A DNA stretch of 64,000 bases from Catalinimonas niigatensis (GCF_030506285.1 NZ_CP119422.1:5629501-5693500), one strand, 5' to 3'. Counted from the stretch's first letter, positions 1-8,734 are shown. A program made the numbers and translations. The notes: a model not told the origin generated them from the letters alone.

Positions 1-793
1 CCAGCACTTTGAGGGCTGCCTGCTGCGTCAGGGCGTTGATGTTGTAAGGTGGCTTGATCTTGTTGAGTATGGCAATAATTTCTTTTGAGGCGAAAGCCAT
101 CCCTAACCTCAGCGCAGCCATGCCCCAGGCTTTGCTCATGGTTTGCATCACCACCAGATTGGGATAGTCCGCCAGCCTTTGCGACCAGCTTTGGGCATCA
201 GCAAAGTCAATGTAGGCTTCATCTACCACTACCACTCCTTCAAAAGTTTGCAGGTAATGTTCTATCACATCCGTCTGCAAGAGATTGCCGCTGGGATTGT
301 TGGGCGAACAAAAGAAAAGCAACTTGCTATGAGTATCAATGGCTTCATCTACTGATGTTTTATTGATCAGGAAGTCTTCTGTCAGCAAGGCTTTCTTTAA
401 GGGCACATCATTGATGGCTGCACTGACCTCATACATGCCGTAAGTAGGGGGGAGGATCACCATATTATCTATACCCGGACGGCAAAACGCCCTCACCAGC
501 AGGTCTATGGCCTCATCACTGCCATTGCCCAAAAAGATGTTTTCTACCGGCAGCTGCTTGATCTCAGCGATGCGCTTTTTGAGCAGCTGCTGATAAGGAT
601 CAGGATAACGATGATAGCTTGCTTCCATGCCGGGAATATCCATTCCGGGCGTCGCCACGCCGGGCGTACCAAATGAGTTTTCGTTGGCATCCAGAAAGAC
701 ACCTTCTGTGCCGGAATATTCATCCCGGGCAGAAGAATAAGGTTTGATACCAGCGATATGAGGGCGCAGTGTTTTTTGAAGGTCAAAAGCCAT
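1..793 (-). CDS. hisC: Histidinol-phosphate aminotransferase, 3' end cut by window edge
   Basis: This PLP-dependent class I/II aminotransferase makes histidinol phosphate from imidazole-acetol phosphate and glutamate in histidine synthesis. The first 264 residues are visible. I see the N-terminal LDANENSFG substrate motif, HRYPDPYQ (about 61-68), SPNNPSGN (163-170), DEAYIDF (191-197) and the PLP-lysine motif SKAWG with K221, followed by R229. It is the third gene of a minus-strand hisG-hisD-hisC run and starts 92 bases after hisD ends. Between NENSFG and HRYPDP there is a glycine/proline-rich stretch (about residues 43-59) that looks longer than usual for HisC. The C-terminal part lies outside the window. 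Confidence 0.93.
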   Translation of the reverse strand, partial: MAFDLQKTLRPHIAGIKPYSSARDEYSGTEGVFLDANENSFGTPGVATPGMDIPGMEASYHRYPDPYQQLLKKRIAEIKQLPVENIFLGNGSDEAIDLLVRAFCRPGIDNMVILPPTYGMYEVSAAINDVPLKKALLTEDFLINKTSVDEAIDTHSKLLFFCSPNNPSGNLLQTDVIEHYLQTFEGVVVVDEAYIDFADAQSWSQRLADYPNLVVMQTMSKAWGMAALRLGMAFASKEIIAILNKIKPPYNINALTQQAALKVL

Positions 794-885
794 GAAAGTA
801 TGAAGCTATAGGTAATTTTAAATCAAGATAAAGCTGTAGAATTACTGAATTCTGCATGAATAACCAATTCAGCCATTCCAAAGCT

Positions 886-2196
886 TTACTTTTTTTGTAA
901 TTCCGGCTTTTTGCTCAGAATCTCAGCCAAACGTAAAGAAACGGCTTTTTTATGGGCCTGTAGTTTCTCTGCTTCCGCCATCACCTCAATGGTAGGGCCC
1001 AGCAGAGACAAACCTTCCTCGCTGATCTCCTGGTAGGTAATCTTTTTCACAAAGCTATCCAGAGATACGCCACTATAAGATTTTGCATAACCATTGGTAG
1101 GCAACGTATGGTTGGTACCCGACGCATAATCTCCGGCAGACTCTGGCGTATAATGACCCAGAAAAACCGATCCGGCATTGACAATGCTGTCCATGATCTC
1201 CCGGGGAGCTTCGGTCGCAATGATCAGGTGTTCCGCTCCATATTCATTGAGCAGGTCAATGCTATCTTTGGTAGATTTCATGATACAGACCACACTATTC
1301 TCCAGGGCTGCTTCGGCAAAATCCCGACGGGGAAGCATGCTTATTTGTTTGCTGATTTCCTTCTGTACTTTTTCTACCAGACTCTTTTCTGTAGTCACCA
1401 GCAGTACCTGACTGTCAGCTCCGTGCTCAGCCTGCGAAAGCAAGTCGGCGGCCACAAAGGCAGGGTTGGCGGTCTTATCAGCATATACTGCTACCTCTGA
1501 CGGACCGGCAGGCATATCTATAGATACACCCTTCTGACTTACAATTTGCTTGGCTACCGTCACGTACTGATTACCGGGACCAAAGATCTTATGCACTTTG
1601 GGGATGGTTTTGGTGCCGTAAGTCATAGCGGCGATGGCCTGTGCTCCCCCTACTTTACATATTTTCTCAATGCCTACCAGCTTGGCAGTATACAGAATAG
1701 CGGGATGCAGCTTGCCCTCACGGTTAGGTGGGCTGCACAATACAATCTCTTTGCAACCGGCAATTTTAGCAGGAACACCCAGCATCAGCACCGAAGAGAA
1801 CAGAGGAGCAGTACCTCCCGGAATATAAAGCCCTACTTTCTGAATGGCTACACTCTTGCGCATACACATTACGCCCGGCATGGTTTGTACTGCAATAGGT
1901 TCCTCCCGCTGTGCAGTATGAAAAGCTTCAATATTATGGTAAGCCGTTTGAATTGCTGTTTTAAGTTCACTGCTCACTTGTTTTTCGGCCTTGCTGATCT
2001 CTGCTTTGGTGACTTCTATTTTGTCCAGTTCAGCATGGTCGTATTCCAGGGCAAATTGTTTAAGGGCACGGTCGCCTTTCTTTTTCACCTTTTTGATGAT
2101 CGGCTTTACGATCTTCTCAATTTTCTTAAAATTCTGAGACGGACGAGTCAGTATGGCTTCCCAGTCCTTTCGGGGTGGGTTCGTATATATATGCAT
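886..2196 (-). CDS. hisD: Histidinol dehydrogenase
   Basis: This zinc enzyme performs the two-step NAD-dependent oxidation of histidinol to histidine. I choose the ATG at 2196, giving 436 residues, because it overlaps the hisG stop by one base (TGATG); a 26-residue upstream extension would run inside hisG. Family motifs are present: YIPGGTAPLFSSVLM near residue 125, PAGPSEV, LLSQAEHGADSQ with zinc-ligand Q and H, NEYGAEHL with the catalytic Glu-His, and AGDYASGTNHTLPT near the C-terminus. Length is normal for the family. It is translationally coupled to hisG. Confidence 0.96.
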   Translation of the reverse strand: MHIYTNPPRKDWEAILTRPSQNFKKIEKIVKPIIKKVKKKGDRALKQFALEYDHAELDKIEVTKAEISKAEKQVSSELKTAIQTAYHNIEAFHTAQREEPIAVQTMPGVMCMRKSVAIQKVGLYIPGGTAPLFSSVLMLGVPAKIAGCKEIVLCSPPNREGKLHPAILYTAKLVGIEKICKVGGAQAIAAMTYGTKTIPKVHKIFGPGNQYVTVAKQIVSQKGVSIDMPAGPSEVAVYADKTANPAFVAADLLSQAEHGADSQVLLVTTEKSLVEKVQKEISKQISMLPRRDFAEAALENSVVCIMKSTKDSIDLLNEYGAEHLIIATEAPREIMDSIVNAGSVFLGHYTPESAGDYASGTNHTLPTNGYAKSYSGVSLDSFVKKITYQEISEEGLSLLGPTIEVMAEAEKLQAHKKAVSLRLAEILSKKPELQKK

Positions 2197-3056
2197 CAGA
2201 GTATCATTTTTTCTATGGGTACAACTAAAATCCCTTCTGCTCCGGCAGCTTTGAGTTGTTCTATCACATCCCAAAACTCATCTTCTTTAATAACAGAATG
2301 AACGGAATTCCAGCCGGACATGGCCAGAGGTAGTACAGTCGGGCTACGCATGCCCGGCAGTATCTCTATGATGCGTTCTGTTTTATCCACAGGTGCATTA
2401 AGCAATACATATTTGTTGTTACTGCCCTTCTGCACAGCGTTGATGCGGAAGATCAGCTGATCCAATGCCTTAAGGCGTTCGGGAGTGATGCTCTTGTGGC
2501 CGATCAGTACGGCCTCAGACTTCAGGATGGTTTCTACTTCCTTCAGACCATTGCTGAGCAATGTGCTTCCTGAGCTTACGATATCACACACTGCTTCGGC
2601 AAGACCGATGCTGGGCGCAATCTCTACCGAACCACTGATCTCATGTAAATGCGCTGTGATCCCATTTTCAGTAAGGAAACGTTTCAGGATGACAGGATAA
2701 GAGGTTGCAATATTTACTCCCTCAAAATCCTGAAGTCCTTTGTATTCTTTATCCCGGGCAATCGCCAGGGACAAACGGCATTTTGAAAAGCCCAGTCTTT
2801 TGATGAGGCTCACGTCCTTACCTTTTTCCAGCATCACATTCTCTCCTACAATACCGATATCTGCTACGCCATCTTCTACATAGCCGGGAATGTCATCATC
2901 CCGCAAAAAGAGAAATTCGGCAGGAAATGTATGTGAAACAGCTTTGAGGTTGCCTTTACCATTGTTGAAATGTATTCCGCACTCTTTGATTAGCTGTATG
3001 GAACTATCACTCAGTCGTCCTGACTTTTGCACCGCGATGCGTATTCTGTCTTTCAT
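2196..3056 (-). CDS. hisG: ATP phosphoribosyltransferase, long form
   Basis: HisG condenses ATP with PRPP in the first committed step of histidine synthesis and is the feedback-controlled enzyme. At 286 residues it is the long, HisZ-independent form: catalytic periplasmic-binding-like domain (about 1-205) plus the C-terminal regulatory HisG_C domain (about 210-285). The PRPP-binding loop is seen as DIVSSGSTLLSNGL near residues 158-171. The N-terminus, RIAVQKSGRLSDSSIQLI, is typical. The gene begins 55 bases after a histidine-rich leader peptide, which points to attenuation of the operon. Confidence 0.95.
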   Translation of the reverse strand: MKDRIRIAVQKSGRLSDSSIQLIKECGIHFNNGKGNLKAVSHTFPAEFLFLRDDDIPGYVEDGVADIGIVGENVMLEKGKDVSLIKRLGFSKCRLSLAIARDKEYKGLQDFEGVNIATSYPVILKRFLTENGITAHLHEISGSVEIAPSIGLAEAVCDIVSSGSTLLSNGLKEVETILKSEAVLIGHKSITPERLKALDQLIFRINAVQKGSNNKYVLLNAPVDKTERIIEILPGMRSPTVLPLAMSGWNSVHSVIKEDEFWDVIEQLKAAGAEGILVVPIEKMIL

Positions 3057-3111
3057 GAAAATCTATAGTGAAATTGAAAAAAGGATTGATGATGCGCTGG
3101 AGGGCAAGCCT

Positions 3112-3156
3112 CTACACATAATGAAAATGGGCGATATGATGCCAATGGTATTGCAT
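3112..3156 (-). CDS. hisL: Histidine-rich leader peptide of the his operon (attenuator)
   Basis: The minus strand carries a 14-codon ORF, ATG at 3156 to TAG at 3112, encoding MQYHWHHIAHFHYV. Five of the 14 codons are histidine, and it lies 55 bases before hisG in the same direction. This is the hallmark of a ribosome-mediated his attenuator: stalling at His codons when charged tRNA-His is scarce would change folding of the following RNA. The 55-base spacer holds only a weak GAGG/CCTC hairpin and then an oligo-U tract (opposite the A run at 3079-3082), so the terminator stem is not clear by eye. A longer frame from 3318 exists, but the 14-codon start is more plausible. Confidence 0.65.
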   Translation of the reverse strand: MQYHWHHIAHFHYV

Positions 3157-3207
3157 TAAACTCTGTTTCGGGAATATCCATTCAGGATACCATAAAAGTA
3201 TTGCCTG

Positions 3208-3215
3208 CAAATATA
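3208..3215 (-). promoter_or_regulatory. Probable -7 element of the his operon promoter
   Basis: On the minus strand this reads TATATTTG, an exact match to the Bacteroidota -7 consensus TAnnTTTG. It lies about 52 bases before the leader-peptide ATG, giving a short untranslated leader. No good -33 TTTG was found at the expected distance, so this rests on the -7 box and position only. Confidence 0.4.
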
Positions 3216-3447
3216 TAAAATGATGCTGATTCGCCACGGAATTCATTAAGTATTCTGAGCATCTATTCCAATAGAAACAAAAGGTAGGGTAAAAAAGTCT
3301 TTTTGTAACAGATTTCATTAGGCTGATGTTCTTCAGCTTTTCATGTATTTATGTTTAATTTAGAAGTTGGAAGTTGGAAGAGGGGAGATGGAAGTAGGAG
3401 GAATGTACGTCCCTGGTATAGGTTGACCGCTATTAAAGCGGAAAAGT

Positions 3448-3855
3448 ATGAAATCAAACTTAAGAAGTATTCGTAAGCACCGATGTTATTCGCAAGAATT
3501 TAAACGGCAAATTGTTAAAGAATTTGAGAGTGGTAAATACAGTGTGGTACAATTGGAAAGGCTGTATGGCATTCACAATCAGAGTATCTATGATTGGATC
3601 TACAAATATTCTAACTTTAATGAAAAAGGATACAGAATAGTGGAAAAGAAAGCAAGTAGTACTCTGAAGGTCAAAGCCCTTGAAGCCCGTATTAAGGAGC
3701 TAGAAGGCATAGTTGGCCGTAAACAAATCAGTATAGAATACTTGGAAAAGATGATTGATCTGGCCAAGGATGAATTGGGTATAGACATTAAAAAAAACTA
3801 CAATACTCAACCATCCACTGGTTCAGGCAACAGCAAGAAAGGGGGTTCAGCATGA
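3448..3855 (+). CDS. IS3-family transposase OrfA
   Basis: A 135-residue protein with an N-terminal helix-turn-helix (HRCYSQEFKRQIVKEFESG through HNQSIYDWIYKY, about residues 11-51) followed by a leucine-zipper-like coiled coil (about 70-110). This is the layout of IS3 OrfA, which recognises the terminal repeats. It overlaps orfB by four bases (ATGA). An eight-A run at 3790-3797 could allow a -1 frameshift into the orfB frame, which is open from there, giving the OrfAB fusion used as transposase in this family. Confidence 0.88.
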   Translation: MKSNLRSIRKHRCYSQEFKRQIVKEFESGKYSVVQLERLYGIHNQSIYDWIYKYSNFNEKGYRIVEKKASSTLKVKALEARIKELEGIVGRKQISIEYLEKMIDLAKDELGIDIKKNYNTQPSTGSGNSKKGGSA

Positions 3856-4688
3856 ATATGTTGTATCAAGTAATAGGCATCAGTAAGCAAGCTGTTCACC
3901 AATATGATAAACGGCAAGCTATCTTTGATGAACAAGTAAGACAGCTAATTTTAGAAGCGGACGAGTTGCGAGCAGAGCACCCAGGCTGCGGGGTAGAAAA
4001 GATGCACTATACGTTAGCACCGGACTTTATAGGCCGAGACCGTTTTGTAGCCCTGATGATGCAATTAGGATATCGTCTCAAAAGAAAGAAAAACTACAAG
4101 CGTACTACGATAACCTCTAAGGTTTACTACCCCAACCTGATCAAAGGCATGCCGGTGGTTGCCCCGTCAATTGTCTGGCAGTCTGACATCACATATATTC
4201 TGATAGGGGAATTATATTACTACGCTGTTTTCATTATTGATGTGTATACCAAAAAGGTAGTAGGTTATCAAGTCTCTGAGCATATGCGTGCAACAGCTAA
4301 CTTGGCTGCACTCAAGATGGCCTTAAAAGATCACAAAGCTCCTAAATTCCATCACTCGGACCGAGGCAGTCAATATACCTACAACGAGTATGTGGATACC
4401 TTAAAAGCCCTTGGATGTAAATTGAGCATGTGTGTATCCGCTCAGGATAATGCCTATGCAGAGCGTATAAATCGGACTATTAAAGAAGAGTACCTGGATC
4501 ACTGGAAGCCAATAAGTTTTCAGCAATTGAAACGTTGCACAAAAAAAGCGGTAAACCATTATAATAAAGACAGGCCACATGACAACATCTATAGAATGAG
4601 TCCGCTAACATTTGAAAACTATTGGGAGAGGTTAACACCTGAGCAAAGACCAATTACTACTATATTTAACAATGAAATTAATGTCTAA
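3852..4688 (+). CDS. IS3-family transposase OrfB (DDE integrase core)
   Basis: A 278-residue protein with an HTH_21-type N-terminal segment (about 35-90) and an rve integrase catalytic core (about 105-210). The catalytic acid triad is visible: D112 in QSDITY, D170 in HHSDRGSQY and E204 in NAYAERINRTIKEEY, with the spacing expected for IS3 transposases. Start ATG at 3852 overlaps the orfA stop. No internal stop or truncation is seen. Confidence 0.93.
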   Translation: MNMLYQVIGISKQAVHQYDKRQAIFDEQVRQLILEADELRAEHPGCGVEKMHYTLAPDFIGRDRFVALMMQLGYRLKRKKNYKRTTITSKVYYPNLIKGMPVVAPSIVWQSDITYILIGELYYYAVFIIDVYTKKVVGYQVSEHMRATANLAALKMALKDHKAPKFHHSDRGSQYTYNEYVDTLKALGCKLSMCVSAQDNAYAERINRTIKEEYLDHWKPISFQQLKRCTKKAVNHYNKDRPHDNIYRMSPLTFENYWERLTPEQRPITTIFNNEINV

Positions 4689-4792
4689 ACCGGTCAACGC
4701 TATTCAGGGATGTTCACTGAAGCAACTTCCCACTTCCATCTCCCCGCTTCTAGCCCAGCATCATTTTATGATTTGACTAAACAGTAATCTTC

Positions 4793-6085
4793 ATGCCAAG
4801 ATATTCTCCTATAGACCCTACACTATTTATAGAAAACAGAAAAAGACTGGCAAACCAATTACATTCCTGCTCACTGGCGGTACTCAACAGCAATGATGTG
4901 ATGCCCACCAATGCTGACGGTAGTATGCGTTTTGTTCAGAATAGCGACCTTTTTTACCTTACAGGGATAGATCAGGAAGAAAGTGTGCTTGTCATGTTTC
5001 CTGATTTTCCCAATGAGGACTATCGCGAAATCCTTTTTCTTAAAGAGACCAGCGAAGAGATCGCCATTTGGGAAGGACATAAGTATACCAAAGATGAAGC
5101 ACGTGAAGTTTCCGGTGTGCAGACAATTCTTTGGTTATCACAGTTTGAGCGCATATTCAATATGTTGATGACTGAGGCTAATCATGTGTATCTCAACACC
5201 AATGAACATATACGGGCTGATGTAAAAGTAGAAACCCGTGATATGCGCTTTGTCAAACGGTGCCAGCAGCAGTATCCACTGCACAGGTATGAACGTCTGG
5301 CGCCTCATATGTATTACCTGAGAGCCGTCAAGTCTGAAGAAGAACTTAAAGTGATGCAGGAAGCCTGTGATATTACAGAAAAAGGATTTCGCAGGATACT
5401 AAAGTTTGTAAAACCCGGTGTGATGGAGTACGAAATTGAAGCAGAGTACCTCCATGAATTCGTCAGGAACCGCTCGCGTGGTTTTGCGTATGAACCCATC
5501 GTAGCATCCGGTAAGAACGCCTGTGTTTTACATTATATCGCCAATAGTGAGGCATGTGGTGATGGAGATTTGCTGCTGATGGATGTAGGGGCAGAGTATG
5601 GCAACTACAATGCCGATATGACCCGAACCATTCCTGTCAACGGAAGATTTACTGAGCGACAGAAAAAAGTGTACAATGCAGTGCTTCATGTACAGCGGGA
5701 GGCGATGAAGATGCTTCGTTCCGGCAATGTGATCCGGGAATATCAGAAAGAAGTAGAGCGTATCATGGAGAGCGAACTGATTGGGCTAGGCTTGTTGGAT
5801 AAGCAGGATGTGAAAAAGCAAAATCCTAAACAGCCACTGCTGAAGAAGTATTTCATGCACGGTACCTCGCATCATCTGGGCCTGGATGTACATGATGTAG
5901 GCAATGTGCACCGTAACTTTGAGCCGGGCATGGTCTTCACCATTGAGCCGGGCATTTATATCCGGGAGGAAAGTATCGGTATACGACTGGAAAATAATGT
6001 AGTCATCCGCGAAAGTGGCGTCCATGATCTGATGACCAACATTCCTATAGAAGCAGAAGAGATTGAGGAATTGATGAATAGATGA
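4793..6085 (+). CDS. pepP: Xaa-Pro aminopeptidase (M24B)
   Basis: A dimetal aminopeptidase that releases N-terminal residues preceding proline, acting in the cytoplasm. The 430 residues comprise an AMP_N domain (about 5-140) and an M24 pita-bread domain (about 180-425). All five metal ligands can be placed: D264 and D275 in MDVGAEYGNYNADMTR, H360 in HGTSHHLGLDVHD, E385 in TIEPGIY and E400 in GIRLENN. No signal peptide. It stands alone, downstream of the IS and convergent with the next gene. Confidence 0.94.
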   Translation: MPRYSPIDPTLFIENRKRLANQLHSCSLAVLNSNDVMPTNADGSMRFVQNSDLFYLTGIDQEESVLVMFPDFPNEDYREILFLKETSEEIAIWEGHKYTKDEAREVSGVQTILWLSQFERIFNMLMTEANHVYLNTNEHIRADVKVETRDMRFVKRCQQQYPLHRYERLAPHMYYLRAVKSEEELKVMQEACDITEKGFRRILKFVKPGVMEYEIEAEYLHEFVRNRSRGFAYEPIVASGKNACVLHYIANSEACGDGDLLLMDVGAEYGNYNADMTRTIPVNGRFTERQKKVYNAVLHVQREAMKMLRSGNVIREYQKEVERIMESELIGLGLLDKQDVKKQNPKQPLLKKYFMHGTSHHLGLDVHDVGNVHRNFEPGMVFTIEPGIYIREESIGIRLENNVVIRESGVHDLMTNIPIEAEEIEELMNR

Positions 6086-6150
6086 GGTAGTATGGTGTTA
6101 TACTTCTGGGTGTTAAGATAGGAAAGATCAGTACGAAAACCATAACACCA

Positions 6151-6166
6151 TTTGGTCGCGACCAAA
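6151..6166. repeat. 16-base perfect palindrome between convergent genes
   Basis: TTTGGTCGCGACCAAA reads identically on both strands and lies between the ends of pepP and the small minus-strand gene. It has no loop and no strong T tract, so it is not a typical terminator; a protein-binding site is possible. Confidence 0.4.
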
Positions 6167-6180
6167 ACTACAGCACTTTG

Positions 6181-6471
6181 CTAACCGTGGGTAGGGCTGG
6201 AAGGTTTAGTTGGGCCTACCTGCCCTTTGACTTCAGCTCTCTTGCTTGTACCTTTTTTCGTTTCTATCTTCACTTCGCTCTCTTCCCAGGCAGGCTCTTC
6301 CTTCTTTTCGTAATGGTCAAAGGCAATATACAAACCTTGTAGTACTTCTGCGGAGGTATCAAATAATGCCTTTGCCTGTGGATCGTCAAGGCTCAATATA
6401 TCTTCTCTCAGTTGCCTTTGTAGGTCTTCCAGTTTCAATTTGATTTCCTGAATGTGATGATCACTCGCCAT
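6181..6471 (-). CDS. Small acidic helical protein, unknown
   Basis: About 96 residues from the ATG at 6471 (an upstream ATG at 6507 would add 12). The first half is predicted helical (HHIQEIKLKLEDLQRQLRED); the C-terminal third is low-complexity, rich in Lys, Glu and Pro. No signal peptide or membrane segment. I do not recognise a characterised family. It stands alone and ends convergent with pepP. Confidence 0.55.
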   Translation of the reverse strand: MASDHHIQEIKLKLEDLQRQLREDILSLDDPQAKALFDTSAEVLQGLYIAFDHYEKKEEPAWEESEVKIETKKGTSKRAEVKGQVGPTKPSSPTHG

Positions 6472-6724
6472 AATAGTTGAATTCTGAGTTAAATGTTTAT
6501 GTGTCAACTTTATAGCATGCCGGAATGTTAGAAATCTAAGCAGGTAAAATAATACTGAGTATTTCTCTTTCAGCTTTTACCCTTCCTGGCAGCGCTTCTG
6601 TCGGAGTTTTTATCAGATGCAAGGCCAATTCCTTTGCCCTCAAAGCTTGTAACAGGTAAAAGCGGAATATTCTCAGTAGGATTGAAGAGAGGTTTAAAAA
6701 AGAAATGTAGGTTCAATCTTGTAT

Positions 6725-8734
6725 CTATTCAAAGTTGAAGGTGTCAGGCTTGCGTACGTTAAAATCCAGAAGTCTCGGCACAGGGATTCCGGATATGCTG
6801 ATTTTAAAAGCGGATTCACCTATTGGAGGAGCAGGGTACCCTGCTAACCTGAGTTCAAAAGTTTTGAACGCCAGTCTGTCGTTTCTGATTCTGAAACCAA
6901 TACCATAGCCTTGGTAAAAGCGTCCTTCCAACAATGTTTCATCCCTTTGGGCTATCGTACCAGCATCAGCAAAGACAAAAGTAGCCATTCTGAAGCTGTA
7001 AAAATTATAAGGAAGATAGGCTACTGTCTCCAGGCTGAAGGCAAGACGCTGATATCCGAACATTCTGTAGCTACTCAGGCCGCGGATACCTTCCTCGTCG
7101 TTCAGGCTGATCATATTTTCCCAGAAGTTTTCTTTGTCTATTGGCTGTATGCCCTGTGAGTAATCTGCATTGAAAAAAAGACGATAGGTAGTACGTTTCC
7201 AGAGGATAGGATAACTGAAAGTATTGGCAGTAAATTGTAATACGCCATCTTCCATTTGCTTATTGTACCAATAACCTCCCAGCCTGAACCCGGCAGAAAG
7301 ATAACCGACAGGAGGGATATACTTTCCCTTCGCCAGCCTTATCCCGGTAAAAAAGCGATTGTAAAACTCACCTTTTTCCGGTCCCAGCACGATTTCAGCA
7401 GTCTCGCCTAGCGGGATATCTTCTGTAATACCATAGCCATAGACTTGCCTCTCGGTCGTAAAGTTACTTCTGGAAAATCCCAGGCTCATCAGAAATAAAT
7501 GACGGTTATGGAAAGCTTTGTAGACATCATTTGTTACCGGAGGACGTTCCGTATATTTCTTATGATGATAGCGTAGCGCCACTACCAAACGGGCTCTGGA
7601 GTCGTAACGAGTAATAAAGTCAGGCTTAAAACTTCTGCCTATCCAATAGTCTTGGGTAAAACTTTTATGCAAGTGACGTGGTATGTCCTCTTCATTTTCA
7701 AAAGCATACAACAGTTCATAGCTATTAATCCATGGAGCATAAGTAAATGCTCTCCGATGTTCCAGGAAGACGCCTCCTGCAAACCGGATGCCGGGTGTGA
7801 GAAAGGAACGGTCAAGAGAAAGACGATAGTTTTGTTCATATTCTGTATTCTGATAAGAGAGGATGCCGTACGTTTGGGTAGTGCCTATGTTAGGCATATG
7901 ATACTCACCAATATAGCCGAACTTGCGTTGCCGGTCTGTATCTAGTTTAATAGTATTGTACAACTGATGTCCGTATCCCAATATGTTGATGTTGTTTAAA
8001 CCTACACTGCCACCATCCAGTCCACTAGGCTCCCCTGACACCGTATAGGATATGAGGTCTTGGGTAATCAACAGCAGATTAACGGTATCCCCACTGACAG
8101 ACTCAACGATGAACCGGGCATCTCTGATATAGGGTAGCGCCCGTAGAATTCTTTCATTGTCGAGCAGCCGTGCGTAAGTGAGCACCTCTCCCTTTTTTAA
8201 AAGCAGGCGATTACGTATCACATGTTCACGGGTATTAATGTGTATTCTATTCGCTAATCTGCTGATGCCACTTGTTTTGTCTGAAGTAGTATCGTTGACG
8301 CTCGGTCCAAAGACATCCAGTGCCTTAATAGATACCTCACCTAAAATTTTTCCATGGACATCATTAGAAAGATGGCGATCAGTGGTAGATAAAGTAGAAT
8401 CAGATTTTTCTTCTCCACTAGGGGAATCAATAAGCAAGTCTATGATTTTCTTACGGAGCGAGCTGCTATCTTCCTTTTTTGTCAGATTTTCATAGAACTC
8501 ATCCTCATTTTCATCTTTTTGCTGCCGTAGAAGCGAATCTATCTTTGTTTTAATAGTATCCTGCACATACATGACAGTATCATTCTTCATAAAATACACA
8601 CTGTCAGAACCAATAATCAGGGTGTTTTTATTAACATGAATGGTATCTACATAAGTACGTGGAGCATCATCCTCTTCCTGGGAAAATGCGCATATAGCAT
8701 ACAAACACAATATGGTGGTAAACCAACAGCGCAC
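6725..8734 (-). CDS. BamA/TamA-like (Omp85) outer-membrane protein
   Basis: A 669-residue protein with a signal peptide (MRCWFTTILCLYAICAFSQ). A low-complexity linker (about 85-150) precedes a POTRA-like segment (about 160-225: VIRNRLLLKKGEVLTYARLL, ALPYIRDARFIVES), and a C-terminal 16-strand-type beta barrel (about 230-669) ends NVRKPDTFNFE with a terminal aromatic. Having only one or two POTRA-like units and an unusual N-terminus, it is not the essential BamA itself but a paralogue. The role is probably outer-membrane protein or lipid handling; the substrate is unknown. Confidence 0.75.
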   Translation of the reverse strand: MRCWFTTILCLYAICAFSQEEDDAPRTYVDTIHVNKNTLIIGSDSVYFMKNDTVMYVQDTIKTKIDSLLRQQKDENEDEFYENLTKKEDSSSLRKKIIDLLIDSPSGEEKSDSTLSTTDRHLSNDVHGKILGEVSIKALDVFGPSVNDTTSDKTSGISRLANRIHINTREHVIRNRLLLKKGEVLTYARLLDNERILRALPYIRDARFIVESVSGDTVNLLLITQDLISYTVSGEPSGLDGGSVGLNNINILGYGHQLYNTIKLDTDRQRKFGYIGEYHMPNIGTTQTYGILSYQNTEYEQNYRLSLDRSFLTPGIRFAGGVFLEHRRAFTYAPWINSYELLYAFENEEDIPRHLHKSFTQDYWIGRSFKPDFITRYDSRARLVVALRYHHKKYTERPPVTNDVYKAFHNRHLFLMSLGFSRSNFTTERQVYGYGITEDIPLGETAEIVLGPEKGEFYNRFFTGIRLAKGKYIPPVGYLSAGFRLGGYWYNKQMEDGVLQFTANTFSYPILWKRTTYRLFFNADYSQGIQPIDKENFWENMISLNDEEGIRGLSSYRMFGYQRLAFSLETVAYLPYNFYSFRMATFVFADAGTIAQRDETLLEGRFYQGYGIGFRIRNDRLAFKTFELRLAGYPAPPIGESAFKISISGIPVPRLLDFNVRKPDTFNFE

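Larger units (their letters stand above)
3404..4716 (+). mobile_element. IS3-family insertion sequence
   Basis: This is a 1313-base element with imperfect terminal inverted repeats, 3404-3429 (starts TGTACGTCCCTG) and the complement of 4691-4716 (starts TGAACATCCCTG). They match at 18 of 26 positions. It carries the two-ORF transposase typical of the family. Both ORFs look intact, so it may still be active. It lies between the his promoter region and pepP and does not interrupt a recognisable gene. Confidence 0.9.
3377..4750. repeat. 23-base inverted repeat flanking the IS element on both sides
   Basis: Outside the IS ends, 3377-3399 and the reverse complement of 4728-4750 match at 21 of 23 positions, with core GGGGAGATGGAAGT. 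The left copy ends 4 bases before the IS terminus and the right copy begins 11 bases after it. The left flank also has a short GAAGTTG tandem. The IS thus appears to sit in the centre of a palindromic intergenic repeat; no matching 3-base target duplication is obvious. Confidence 0.6.

Noticed and set aside
1546-2301. 251-codon open frame on the plus strand
   Set aside because: It lies wholly opposite hisD and hisG, has no recognisable domain, and its composition is that of an antisense shadow.
631-3183. 15-base match CGGGAATATCCATTC at 631-645 and 3169-3183
   Set aside because: A 15-base match is expected by chance a few times in 64 kb counting both strands; contexts are unrelated (hisC coding versus leader region).
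3112-3318. Longer 68-codon frame including the his leader peptide
   Set aside because: The upstream part has no conserved feature and would begin before the predicted transcription start; the 14-codon His-rich ORF alone fits a leader peptide.
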